This document shows, piece by piece, positions 1-6,258 of a stretch of DNA of 11,775 nt; positions within the stretch are counted from its first letter, which is position 1, and the number at the start of each line of letters is the position of its first letter. Position numbers and translations under genes: made by a program. The notes under the pieces were generated by a model. It ran no database searches. It had not been told where the DNA came from and saw only the letters and a program-made list of their open reading frames with translations. This DNA comes from CAZLNO01 sp964561005 (GTDB lineage: Bacteria > Pseudomonadota > Alphaproteobacteria > Kiloniellales > Rhodovibrionaceae), in the NCBI GenBank assembly GCA_964561005.1, contig CAZLNO010000107.1, positions 1 to 11,775 of the forward strand. Reading direction: 5' to 3'.

Positions 1-368
<368 letters not shown>

Positions 369-372
<4 letters not shown>

Positions 373-1058
373 GCCAATGCCTCGACGACGGATTCGAACA
401 GCGCGCGGCCGTCGCCGCCGCCCAGCGCCGGGTCGGCCAGGCGCTCGGGGTGCGGCATCATGCCCAGCACGCGCCGGCTCTGGCCGAAGATGCCGGCGAT
501 GTTGGCGACCGAGCCGTTGGGGTTGGACTCCGGCGTCACCTGCCCCCGGTCGTCGCAGTAGCGGAAGGCGATGCGTTCGCTGTCCTCCAGCCGCCGGCGG
601 CCGTCGTCGTCGATGAAATAGTTGCCGTCGTGGTGGGCGATGGGGACGGTGATGCGCTGGCCGGTCGCGTACCGCGCGGTGTAGGGGCTGTCGGCGGTCT
701 CGACCTTCAGGTTCACATCCTTGCAGATATAGCGTAGCGAGGTGTTGCGCAGCAGCCCGCCCGGCAGCAGCCCGGCCTCGATCAGGATCTGGAAGCCGTT
801 GCAGATGCCCAGCACGGCGGTGCCGGCCTCGGCGCGGCGCCTGACCTCGCGCATGATGTTGCTGTGCGCGGCGATCGCGCCCACGCGCAGATAGTCGCCA
901 TAGCTGAAGCCGCCCGGCAGGACGATCAGGTCCACCGGCGGCATGTCGCTGTCCTTGTGCCAGACCATCACGGGCGGCTGGTCCATGACCCGCGCCAGCG
1001 CCACCGCCACGTCGCGGTCGCAGTTGGAGCCGGGAAAGACGACAACGGCGGCCCGCAT
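369..1058 (-). CDS. purQ: Phosphoribosylformylglycinamidine synthase glutaminase subunit PurQ
   Basis: PurQ is the class I glutamine amidotransferase subunit (229 aa, normal length) that hydrolyses glutamine and channels ammonia to PurL. The protein starts MRAAVVVFPGSNCDRD, typical of the family. The nucleophile elbow GICNGFQIL places catalytic Cys86, and MMPHPERL supplies His203 and Glu205 of the triad. The oxyanion region GGFSYGDYLR is at residues 49-58. The reading frame stays open further upstream across purS, but the start at 1058 is chosen because it matches the family N-terminus and overlaps the purS stop by one base (TGATG). The 3' end overlaps purL by 4 bp. These overlaps indicate one purSQL transcript with coupled translation. 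Confidence 0.97.
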
Positions 1059-1300
1059 CACCCGCCCAGCTCGATGTCGTAGCTTTCGATCACGGTGTTG
1101 GCGAGCAGGTCCTCGCACATGCGCTCGACCTGGGCGCGAGCGGCCTCGCGGTCGCTCTCGGCCAGCTCCAGGTCGATCACCTTGCCGGCGCGCACGCCCT
1201 CGACGCCGTCGAATCCGAGCTGCGACAGGGCGTGCTGGATGGCCTTGCCCTGCGGATCGAGGACGCCGGGCTTCAGGGTCACGTGGACTCGGGCTTTCAT
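1058..1300 (-). CDS. purS: Phosphoribosylformylglycinamidine synthase subunit PurS
   Basis: An 80-residue protein of normal PurS length. PurS dimers bridge PurQ and PurL and are needed for ammonia transfer in the three-subunit FGAM synthase. The N-terminus MKARVHVTLKPGVLDPQGKA and the pattern AIQHALSQLGFDGVEGVRAGK are characteristic, as is the C-terminal CEDLLANTVIESYDI. The ATG is preceded on the minus strand by GAAAGAG as a ribosome site. It is the first gene of the purSQL unit. In most alphaproteobacteria purC lies immediately upstream; here about 5 kb of unrelated genes intervenes, and a promoter candidate lies 42 bp upstream of the start (1342-1370). Confidence 0.95.
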   Translation of the reverse strand: MKARVHVTLKPGVLDPQGKAIQHALSQLGFDGVEGVRAGKVIDLELAESDREAARAQVERMCEDLLANTVIESYDIELGG

Positions 1301-1634
1301 CGCTCTTTCGGCCTTGCGGGGTCACGGCGGAAACGCGGCGGAGATTAGCCCCGGCGCGCGCGCTTTACAAGGCGGGGCGCCCGCCGGATCAATCGAAAGA
1401 GAACACCTGGCGCGCGTTTTCAGTTTTTAACATACTCTCATACGTGTGCTAAGCAACCTCGCTCGTCCCGTACATCGGCAGGCAACAGGCGCCCGAATGC
1501 CACGACAGGTTACGCACAACCCGAAACGGCACATCCGTCAAACGTCACTGGATGGTGAAACGCGCACAAGGCTCGGCCGGACCCGTGTCTACTCCGGCAG
1601 CCCCCAGCATAAACGAAATCCGGGAGACTTTGGC
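1301..1634. other. Gene-free stretch between purS and the frameshifted gene
   Basis: Apart from the purS promoter candidate, no convincing gene is seen. An AT-rich patch at about 1415-1443 breaks the surrounding high GC and could hold a plus-strand promoter: TTAACA at 1427-1432 resembles a -35 box, but the matching -10 is poor. The reading frame of the downstream small gene stays open back to 1446, but that extension lacks the codon pattern and composition of the coding part. No tRNA cloverleaf was recognised. A sample line (1441-1500) is 60% GC against about 72% in the spmAB gene (4441-4500). Confidence 0.5.
1342..1370 (-). promoter_or_regulatory. Candidate sigma70-type promoter of purSQL
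   Basis: Read on the minus strand, a -35 box TTGTAA (1365-1370) and a -10 box TAATCT (1342-1347) are separated by exactly 17 bases. They stand about 40 nt before the purS ATG, giving a short leader. This is consistent with purSQL having its own promoter now that purC is about 5 kb away. No PurR-like operator is evident. The call rests on box similarity and position only. Confidence 0.5.
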
Positions 1635-1927
1635 TTGACGCCGCCAAGCGACCCGCGGCCGGGGAAGTCCCTGTGCGACCTCGCCGAAGTGCACAGCCAT
1701 GGCGAAGCGCATCGGCTGCTACAAGCGGGCTTTCGCGACGGCCTTGTGAGTCAGCAGCTTCGCAATGGCTGGCCGCAAAACGTCTGGGCGGTGCGCGCGG
1801 AGGACGAGGAGGTCTTCGAGGCGCAGCTAGAAATCGCGAATTTGGCAGCTACCATGGCTATCCGATGCAGTTCGACGACCCATTTCGAGAACAGGTCCTC
1901 AAAGCGTGGCGCCGGGGCAGGCCATGA
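1635..1927 (+). pseudogene. Small protein of unknown family, broken by a -1 frameshift near 1831; partner of the downstream gene
   Basis: Two overlapping frames together encode one coherent protein of about 97 residues. The first frame, from a TTG at 1635 with a GGGAG ribosome site at 1622-1626, runs through LCDLAEVHSHGEAHRLL and LRNGWPQNVWAVRAEDEEV to FEAQLE. The second frame continues NREFGSYHGYPMQFDDPFRE and ends QVLKAWRRGRP at TGA 1925-1927. Adding one A to the AAA run at 1831-1833 joins them as FEAQLENREFGSYHGYP. As read, the first frame goes on into unrelated sequence and stops at 1964. The restored stop overlaps the next ATG as ATGA, the usual sign of a coupled pair. No slippery heptamer is seen, so a real deletion or a homopolymer sequencing error is likelier than programmed shifting. 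I do not recognise the family; the WPQ-W core and the YHGYP motif are its most distinctive parts. An upstream ATG at 1446 in the first frame is a less likely start. Confidence 0.6.
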
Positions 1928-3234
1928 CGTTTCAGATCACGACGGAATGGCACAATCAATGTGACGGATCTCCGGAAGAGCGCGCCACCTTTGCCAGCAT
2001 CGGCGTCTTCGTCGGCGACCTCTGTCTAAGCGAAGCCGCGGACCTAGTGGAGAACCGGATTCTCACGGAGATTCCGTTGACCGCCTATCCACTGGCGGCG
2101 TGGGTGGCCTGGAACTGGTGGCGGCTGCGCTGGGAGCCCCGCACCCAGGCAGCCGATTGGGAGATGGTGCACCGCCTGCCGGCGATCGGCGGCGGATACC
2201 TCTGGCCCAATATCACTATCGTCTCGGACGGCGAGCGCGTCGTCCTCGCGGCGCACCCGACCCGACGCCGCCCGGCCGAGCCGATTCGCTACATCGCGGA
2301 TCAGGCGGCGGTGATCCCGGCCCAGGCCTTCGAGGCCGGCATCGACGATTTCATCGAGCGCGTGCGTGAGCGCCTCGATGCGCGGAATCTCGATGACAGC
2401 AACCTTGAAGCGATCTGGTCCGAAGTCACACGGGAGCGCGGCGACCCCTCGATGGCCGAGCGACGGCGCCTGGAGGCGCTGCTTGGCCTTGATCCTGACG
2501 AAGCGGAGTCGCGCGTGCTGGAACGGATCCTGGCCGACGCACGCCGATATGGCCGGTCAGCTGTGTCGGAGATCGCCGCCACCGCCTCTGGCAGCGGCGA
2601 GGTGGTGACTGTCGACGAGCTTCGCTGCGAAGCCGCTCGGATCGGCTTCGATTCGCGGCCGGGCAACATCGTCCGCCTGACTGAAACGACGGAGATCCCT
2701 GGATACGGAGAGGTCGTTGCGTGGCGTCGCGGCGTCGCGGCGGCCCGCGCCCTGCGCCAACAAGAAGGGCTGGACGGCGAGGCGATCGCAAACGCACGAC
2801 TCGCCGACATGGCCGGCGTCCATCAGCGCGCGCTCGAACGCACTGAGGGCGGGTCGACATTTGCGTTTGCCATCGACGACGACCCACGGCACGGACAGGT
2901 GGTACTCCGGTCAAAGTGGGAAACCGGCCGGCGCTTCGAGCTCGCCCGTCTCCTGGGCGACCATGTCGCCGCCGGGGACGAGGGCCAACTTCACTTGGCG
3001 ACCCAGACCTACACCTATCGACAAAAGTTGCAACGGGCCTTCGCCGCCGAGTTCCTGTGCCCGATCGACGCCCTCCAGGAGGCGATGCGCGGCGACTACA
3101 GCGAGGATGCGCAGGAGGATGCCGCGCGTCATTTCAACGTCTCGCCGCGAGTGGTCGAGACACTGCTTGTCAATAACGGGCTGATCGACCGCGGCGCCCT
3201 GGAGGCCGAGCTCCGGGCCGAACGCGCCGCCTGA
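1924..3234 (+). CDS. ImmA/IrrE-like protein with degenerate zinc site
   Basis: A 436-residue protein. Residues about 20-150 form an N-terminal region rich in aromatics (VAWNWWRLRWEP at 61-72, then GGGYLWPNITIVSDGERV at 89-106). Residues 155-225 look helical, with MAERRRLEALLGLDPDEA at 177-194. The C-terminal third resembles the ImmA/IrrE (DUF955) metallopeptidase fold: RRFELARLLGD at 336-346 sits where the family has RRF-HE-GH, QKLQRAFAAEFLCP at 367-380 matches the conserved FAAEFLMP helix, and FNVSPRVVETLLVNNGLI at 404-421 matches the usual end. The HExxH zinc ligands are replaced by FELAR, so peptidase activity is doubtful; it may bind ligand or partner instead. ATG 1924 is preferred because it overlaps the upstream reading frame as ATGA; GTG 1906 is an alternative. 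The pairing suggests an accessory regulatory, toxin-antitoxin or defence role, which is inference. Confidence 0.7.
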   Translation: MTFQITTEWHNQCDGSPEERATFASIGVFVGDLCLSEAADLVENRILTEIPLTAYPLAAWVAWNWWRLRWEPRTQAADWEMVHRLPAIGGGYLWPNITIVSDGERVVLAAHPTRRRPAEPIRYIADQAAVIPAQAFEAGIDDFIERVRERLDARNLDDSNLEAIWSEVTRERGDPSMAERRRLEALLGLDPDEAESRVLERILADARRYGRSAVSEIAATASGSGEVVTVDELRCEAARIGFDSRPGNIVRLTETTEIPGYGEVVAWRRGVAAARALRQQEGLDGEAIANARLADMAGVHQRALERTEGGSTFAFAIDDDPRHGQVVLRSKWETGRRFELARLLGDHVAAGDEGQLHLATQTYTYRQKLQRAFAAEFLCPIDALQEAMRGDYSEDAQEDAARHFNVSPRVVETLLVNNGLIDRGALEAELRAERAA

Positions 3235-3462
3235 CCCACGCCACCTTTGCGATTTCTCGGCCAACTCCGCCGAATGCGACGGCCGCGCGGGCGCCGCTGC
3301 GTGATTCGTTCCCGCAACGACGGACAAGAAAGCATGCGCTGAGTCCGGCCTTGTGCCTTTACAAGCGGCCGCGATATCAGAAAAAAGGGCCCGCGATCTC
3401 GAAACCCAAGCCCCGCGCGGGTGCAGGGAACGTCGAGAAGAGCATAGAACTGGGCCGCATCC
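3235..3462. other. Spacer between ImmA/IrrE-like gene and spmAB gene
   Basis: No gene is supported here. It includes CTTTACAAG at 3357-3365, identical to nine bases in the purS promoter (1363-1371), embedded in the inverted repeat CTTGT-N6-ACAAG (3350-3365). An A-run precedes GGGCCC at 3387-3392. No clear terminator follows the gene ending at 3234. Confidence 0.4.
3351..3380 (+). promoter_or_regulatory. Weak promoter candidate for the spmAB gene
   Basis: TTGTGC (3351-3356) followed after 17-18 bases by ATATCA/TATCAG (3374-3380) could serve the membrane-protein gene starting at 3463. Both boxes are only partial matches, and the leader would be about 75 nt. Low confidence. Confidence 0.2.
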
Positions 3463-4800
3463 TTGAACGTCGTCTTCTTCATCCTGGTCTTCGCCGGCTT
3501 CGCCGTCGCCGCCGTGCGGCAGGTGACCTGGACCCCGCCGCCGGGCGCCGAGGACCCGACGCCGCCGATGGAGGCGCTCGGCCTGGCCATCGTCGACACC
3601 GCCGAGTCGGCGGTCACCCTGGCGATCGGCCTGGTCGGGGTGATGGCGTTGTTCCTGGGGCTGATGAAGGTGGCGGAGGCCGGCGGCCTGCTGCGCGTCG
3701 TCGCCAAGGCGCTGCGCCCGGTCATGGTGCGGCTGTTCCCCGAGGTACCGGCGCAGCACCCGGCCATGGGCGCGATGATCATGAACCTCTCGGCCAACGT
3801 CCTGGGCCTGGGCAACGCGGCCACGCCCTTCGGCATCCGCGCCATGCAGCAGCTCGACACCCTGAACCCCGAGAAGGGCACGGCGACGAACGCCATGGCC
3901 CTGTTCCTGGCGATGAACACCTCCAGCGTGACGCTGCTGCCCACCGGCGTGATCGCCCTGCGCGCCGCCGCGGGATCGCAGGACCCGGCGGGCATCGTGC
4001 CGACGACGCTGTTCGCGACCATCTGCTCCACCATCGTGGCGATCACCACCGCCAAGCTGCTGCAACGCCGCTGGCCGGCCCCCGCCCCGACGGCACAGCG
4101 GACGGCCGAAACGACGGACCCCGGGGCGGCTGGCGGCAACGGCGACCCGATCGAGACCACGACGGGCGACGCCGCGGCCCTGCCGCCGGAGGAGCGCGGC
4201 GCCTATCCCGTCTGGGTGTCGGCGCTGGTGCTGGGCGGCGTGGCGGCGCTGATCCCGGTCACCGTGCTCTACGGCCGCAGCATCGCGCCCTGGATCATTC
4301 CCGGCCTCGTGGTGCTGCTGCTGGGCTATGGCGTGGCCGCGCGGGTGCGCATCTACGAGGTCTTCGTCGAGGGGGCGAAGGACGGCTTCAACGTGGCGCT
4401 GCGCATCATCCCCTACCTGGTGGCGATCCTGGTGGCCGTGGGCATGCTGCGGGAGAGCGGCGCGCTGGAGCTATTGATCGCGCCGCTGAGCCAGGTGACC
4501 TCGCTGGTCGGCCTGCCCGGCGAGGCGCTGCCGATGGCGCTGCTGCGCCCGCTGTCGGGCTCCGGCGCCTACGGCGTGCTGGCCTCGATCATCCAGGACC
4601 CGGCGATCGGGCCGGACAGCTACACCGGCTATCTGGTCTCCACCTTCCAGGGCTCGACCGAGACCACCTTCTACGTGCTCGCGGTCTACTTCGGCGCGGT
4701 GCAGATCCGCCGCATTCGCCACGCCCTGGCCGCCGCGCTTTGCGCCGACGTCGCGGGCGTCGCTGGCGCGGTGGCGATCACCAGCTACCTTTACGGCTAG
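3463..4800 (+). CDS. Fused SpmA-SpmB-like nucleoside-recognition (Gate) membrane protein
   Basis: A 445-residue integral membrane protein joining homologues of Bacillus spore-maturation proteins SpmA and SpmB. The SpmA half covers about 1-200: transmembrane segment 1-18, a Gate-like segment at 46-80, and the signature GLGNAATPFGIRAMQQLDTLNP at 115-136 with FLAMNTSS at 148-155. A Pro/Thr/Gly-rich, probably cytoplasmic linker spans 202-247. The SpmB half covers about 248-445: IIPYLVAILVAVGMLRESGALE at 315-336, LPMALLRPLSGSGAYG at 356-371, and STFQGSTETTFYVLAVYFGA at 393-412. Such fusions occur in non-sporulating Gram-negatives as uncharacterised membrane proteins, so the 'spore maturation' name says little about role; transport or recognition of a small molecule is inferred. 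The start is TTG: a stop (TAG 3445) lies six codons upstream and the family begins MNVVFF. No good ribosome site is visible. It probably shares a transcript with the gene at 4821 (20-bp gap). Confidence 0.85.
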   Translation: MNVVFFILVFAGFAVAAVRQVTWTPPPGAEDPTPPMEALGLAIVDTAESAVTLAIGLVGVMALFLGLMKVAEAGGLLRVVAKALRPVMVRLFPEVPAQHPAMGAMIMNLSANVLGLGNAATPFGIRAMQQLDTLNPEKGTATNAMALFLAMNTSSVTLLPTGVIALRAAAGSQDPAGIVPTTLFATICSTIVAITTAKLLQRRWPAPAPTAQRTAETTDPGAAGGNGDPIETTTGDAAALPPEERGAYPVWVSALVLGGVAALIPVTVLYGRSIAPWIIPGLVVLLLGYGVAARVRIYEVFVEGAKDGFNVALRIIPYLVAILVAVGMLRESGALELLIAPLSQVTSLVGLPGEALPMALLRPLSGSGAYGVLASIIQDPAIGPDSYTGYLVSTFQGSTETTFYVLAVYFGAVQIRRIRHALAAALCADVAGVAGAVAITSYLYG

Positions 4801-4820
4801 ACCAGAAAGGACCCACGCGG

Positions 4821-5198
4821 ATGTACGAGGACGCGCGCTTTCCCGAGGGCCCGGCCTCCGGCGGCCCGGAGGACGACAGCCGCGGCCTGATCAACGCCAT
4901 CTACATCCTCTACCTCATCGCCATCCTGTTCCCGCCGGTCGCCATCGTCGGCGTGGTGCTGGCCTACGTGAACCGCAAGGACGCGCCGTTCTGGCTGGGC
5001 ACGCACTACACCTACCAGATCCGCACCTTCTGGATCGGCTTCGCCGGGTCGATCGTCGGCAGCCTGACCACGGTCATCGCCATCGGCTTCATCGTGCTGC
5101 TGGTGCTGCTGATCTGGTGGATCGTGCGCTGCGCCAAGGGGATGAAGCACCTCGGCGCCGGGCGGGAGGTGCCGGAGCCATATGGCTGGGGGTGGTGA
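4821..5198 (+). CDS. DUF4870-like small integral membrane protein
   Basis: A 125-residue protein with an acidic N-terminal tail (1-20) and hydrophobic segments at about 24-50 and 72-104. These flank the conserved polar loop AYVNRKDAPFWLGTHYTYQIRTF, whose THY-YQIRTFW pattern is typical of the DUF4870/COG3671 family. The end reads WWIVRCAKGMKHLGAG followed by a PEPYGWGW tail, again as in the family. Function is unknown; it is an inner-membrane protein. A ribosome site AGAAAGGA lies at 4804-4811. It starts 20 bp after the spmAB stop, so the two are likely co-transcribed, perhaps with linked roles in the envelope. It converges with the minus-strand gene ending at 5366. Confidence 0.8.
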   Translation: MYEDARFPEGPASGGPEDDSRGLINAIYILYLIAILFPPVAIVGVVLAYVNRKDAPFWLGTHYTYQIRTFWIGFAGSIVGSLTTVIAIGFIVLLVLLIWWIVRCAKGMKHLGAGREVPEPYGWGW

Positions 5199-5280
5199 GG
5201 CCCGCGGCGGCGGTGCCCCCACCCGTCGCTTCGCGCCGACCTTCCCCGCGACACGCCAGTCGACGGCGAAGCCATCTAGC

Positions 5281-5351
5281 GGGGGAGGTGATGAAACTCC
5301 CAGCACAATCAGCGCCCTCCTCCACTTTTGGGGGAGGGATGGGGTGGGGGT
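5281..5351. repeat. G-rich REP-like hairpin with G-quadruplex motif between convergent genes
   Basis: Between the convergent stops at 5198 and 5366 lies a hairpin: CCCTCCTCC (5315-5323) pairs with GGGGGAGGG (5330-5338), with one G-U pair and loop ACTTTT. A smaller inverted repeat GGGAG/CTCCC sits at 5283-5301. Four G tracts of 5, 3, 4 and 5 (5330-5350), separated by one or two bases, meet the G-quadruplex pattern. Similar C/T-rich then G-rich palindromes are scattered between genes in alphaproteobacterial genomes. It might act as a bidirectional terminator or an RNA-stabilising structure. Confidence 0.5.
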
Positions 5352-5365
5352 GCGCGCGACAGCGC

Positions 5366-5965
5366 TCAGTCGGCCGCCGTCTTGAGCGGCTTCACGAACG
5401 TAAACGCCCCGCGCAGCTCGCCCGCCTCGAAGCCGGTGGCGGCGTCGGCGGGGTAGGTCTCGCGGATGGCCTGCTCCAGGTCCGGCGACATTTCGCTGCC
5501 GTGGCAGGCCAGGCAGACGCCGGCGGTGGGAATGGCCTTCATGTAATGCAGGTACTTGCGCCCGCCCTCCTCGATGACGGCGGCGTCCTCCATGCCCTTC
5601 AGGTCCTCGCCGGCCGCCGCGCGGTCGAGGAAGGACATCAGCACGGCGCGCTCGCGCACGCTGGGGGCGTTGCGCGGGTTGCGCACCTTCAGCGCCGTGC
5701 GGCCGACCGCCCAGCCGCTTTGCGTCGACAGCTCGCCGGCGATGCCCGGCGCGGCCGTGCGGCAGACGTGGATGGCGTTGACCGGTCCGCCCTCCTGAAT
5801 GGCGGAGGTCAGCTCGCCCTTCAGGTCCATGAAGAACTGCTGCGCCAGGGCCCGCGCCTCCTGAAGCTGGGCTTGGCTGGGCTGGGTGGCGGCGGCGCCG
5901 GCGGCGGCCGGCAGAAGCAACGCGGCCGCGGTCGCGGTCGCGGCGGCGGCAAACAGACGGGTCAT
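5366..5965 (-). CDS. Periplasmic c-type haem protein, DUF3365 (Tll0287-like) domain
   Basis: A 199-residue exported protein. Residues 1-26 form a signal peptide (MTRLF, then an Ala/Leu-rich core ending AAAGAAA). The mature part fits the DUF3365 family: AIHVCRTAAPGIA at 64-76, SGWAVGRTALKVRNPRNAPS at 83-102, and the haem c attachment motif CLACH at 151-155 followed by GSEMSP. The last stretch, ATGFEAGELRGAFTFVKPL, is also family-like. Proteins of this type are single-haem sensors or small electron carriers in the periplasm, sometimes alone and sometimes fused to histidine kinases. No kinase or chemotaxis domain is attached here. The ATG is preceded by GGGAGGT, a strong ribosome site. A TATATT element (6011-6016) some 45 bp upstream may be its -10 box. 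No neighbour clearly shares its function. Confidence 0.85.
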   Translation of the reverse strand: MTRLFAAAATATAAALLLPAAAGAAATQPSQAQLQEARALAQQFFMDLKGELTSAIQEGGPVNAIHVCRTAAPGIAGELSTQSGWAVGRTALKVRNPRNAPSVRERAVLMSFLDRAAAGEDLKGMEDAAVIEEGGRKYLHYMKAIPTAGVCLACHGSEMSPDLEQAIRETYPADAATGFEAGELRGAFTFVKPLKTAAD

Positions 5966-6010
5966 GACGGGACCTCCCGGATATGGACAACGTTCCGATG
6001 AGGAAACGCT

Positions 6011-6016
6011 AATATA
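6011..6016 (-). promoter_or_regulatory. Possible -10 element for the DUF3365 haem-protein gene
   Basis: On the minus strand TATATT stands out in very GC-rich DNA about 45 bp before the ATG at 5965. No convincing -35 box is 16-18 bp upstream, so this is only suggestive. Confidence 0.25.
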
Positions 6017-6125
6017 CGCGAGGCGGTTGCGCGAGCGCGCGGCGAGCGACCGATGGTCGCGGGGTGTCGGGGTCATGACCCTGTATCGAGGCCGAGACGC
6101 CCTGCCAAAAGGCGACACCAAGCTG

Positions 6126-6222
6126 CCGGTCGGGGGCTTGCCCCCGACCGGAACGTTTTCGGGCGGGCCGGAATCAAACGTTCAGGGCGCGGGCAAGCCC
6201 GCGCCCCGCACTCTTGCAAGAG
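6126..6222. repeat. Composite BIME-like palindrome cluster downstream of purC
   Basis: Three structures lie in 97 bases. First is a perfect 12-bp stem with a TT loop, CCGGTCGGGGGC / GCCCCCGACCGG (6126-6151). Second is a perfect 10-bp stem with an AA loop, GGGCGCGGGC / GCCCGCGCCC (6185-6206). Third is the 12-bp palindrome CTCTTGCAAGAG (6211-6222). The first two are held between an inverted pair GAACGTTT (6151-6158) and AAACGTTC (6177-6184), so the whole can fold as a larger nested structure, like paired REP units in a mosaic element. It lies just past the purC stop and could end or stabilise the purC transcript, but no U-run typical of an intrinsic terminator follows either stem on the minus strand. 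Confidence 0.7.
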
Positions 6223-6258
6223 AAATTCATGGGGTCGGTCGGCGTGGAGAGCTGTTGA

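Larger units (their letters stand above)
5966..6258. other. Palindrome-rich spacer between haem-protein gene and purC
   Basis: No gene is seen. Besides the composite palindromes listed separately, it contains the 12-bp palindrome GGGTCATGACCC (6070-6081) and the putative -10 element for the gene at 5965. It forms the right-hand end of the segment that separates purC from purS. Confidence 0.5.

Noticed and set aside
1446..1634. N-terminal extension of the small gene from ATG 1446
   Set aside because: Basic low-information sequence with lower GC third-position bias; a TTG with a GGGAG site at 1635 fits the ATGA-coupled short gene better, though this is not certain.
1815..1845. Programmed -1 ribosomal frameshift in the small gene
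   Set aside because: No X-XXY-YYZ slippery heptamer and no evident downstream stem next to the junction; a one-base loss in an A-run is simpler.
2911..4065. Long minus-strand frames across the ImmA-like and spmAB genes
   Set aside because: No recognisable motif, compositionally biased, and they cross two genuine genes and an intergenic spacer.
5117..6001. Long plus-strand frame across the DUF3365 haem-protein gene
   Set aside because: Antisense shadow; the minus strand has a signal peptide, a ribosome site and a CxxCH motif.
6126..6206. Classic intrinsic terminator for purC
   Set aside because: Stems are strong, but no run of U follows on the minus strand; the paired, nested layout fits a REP/BIME element better.
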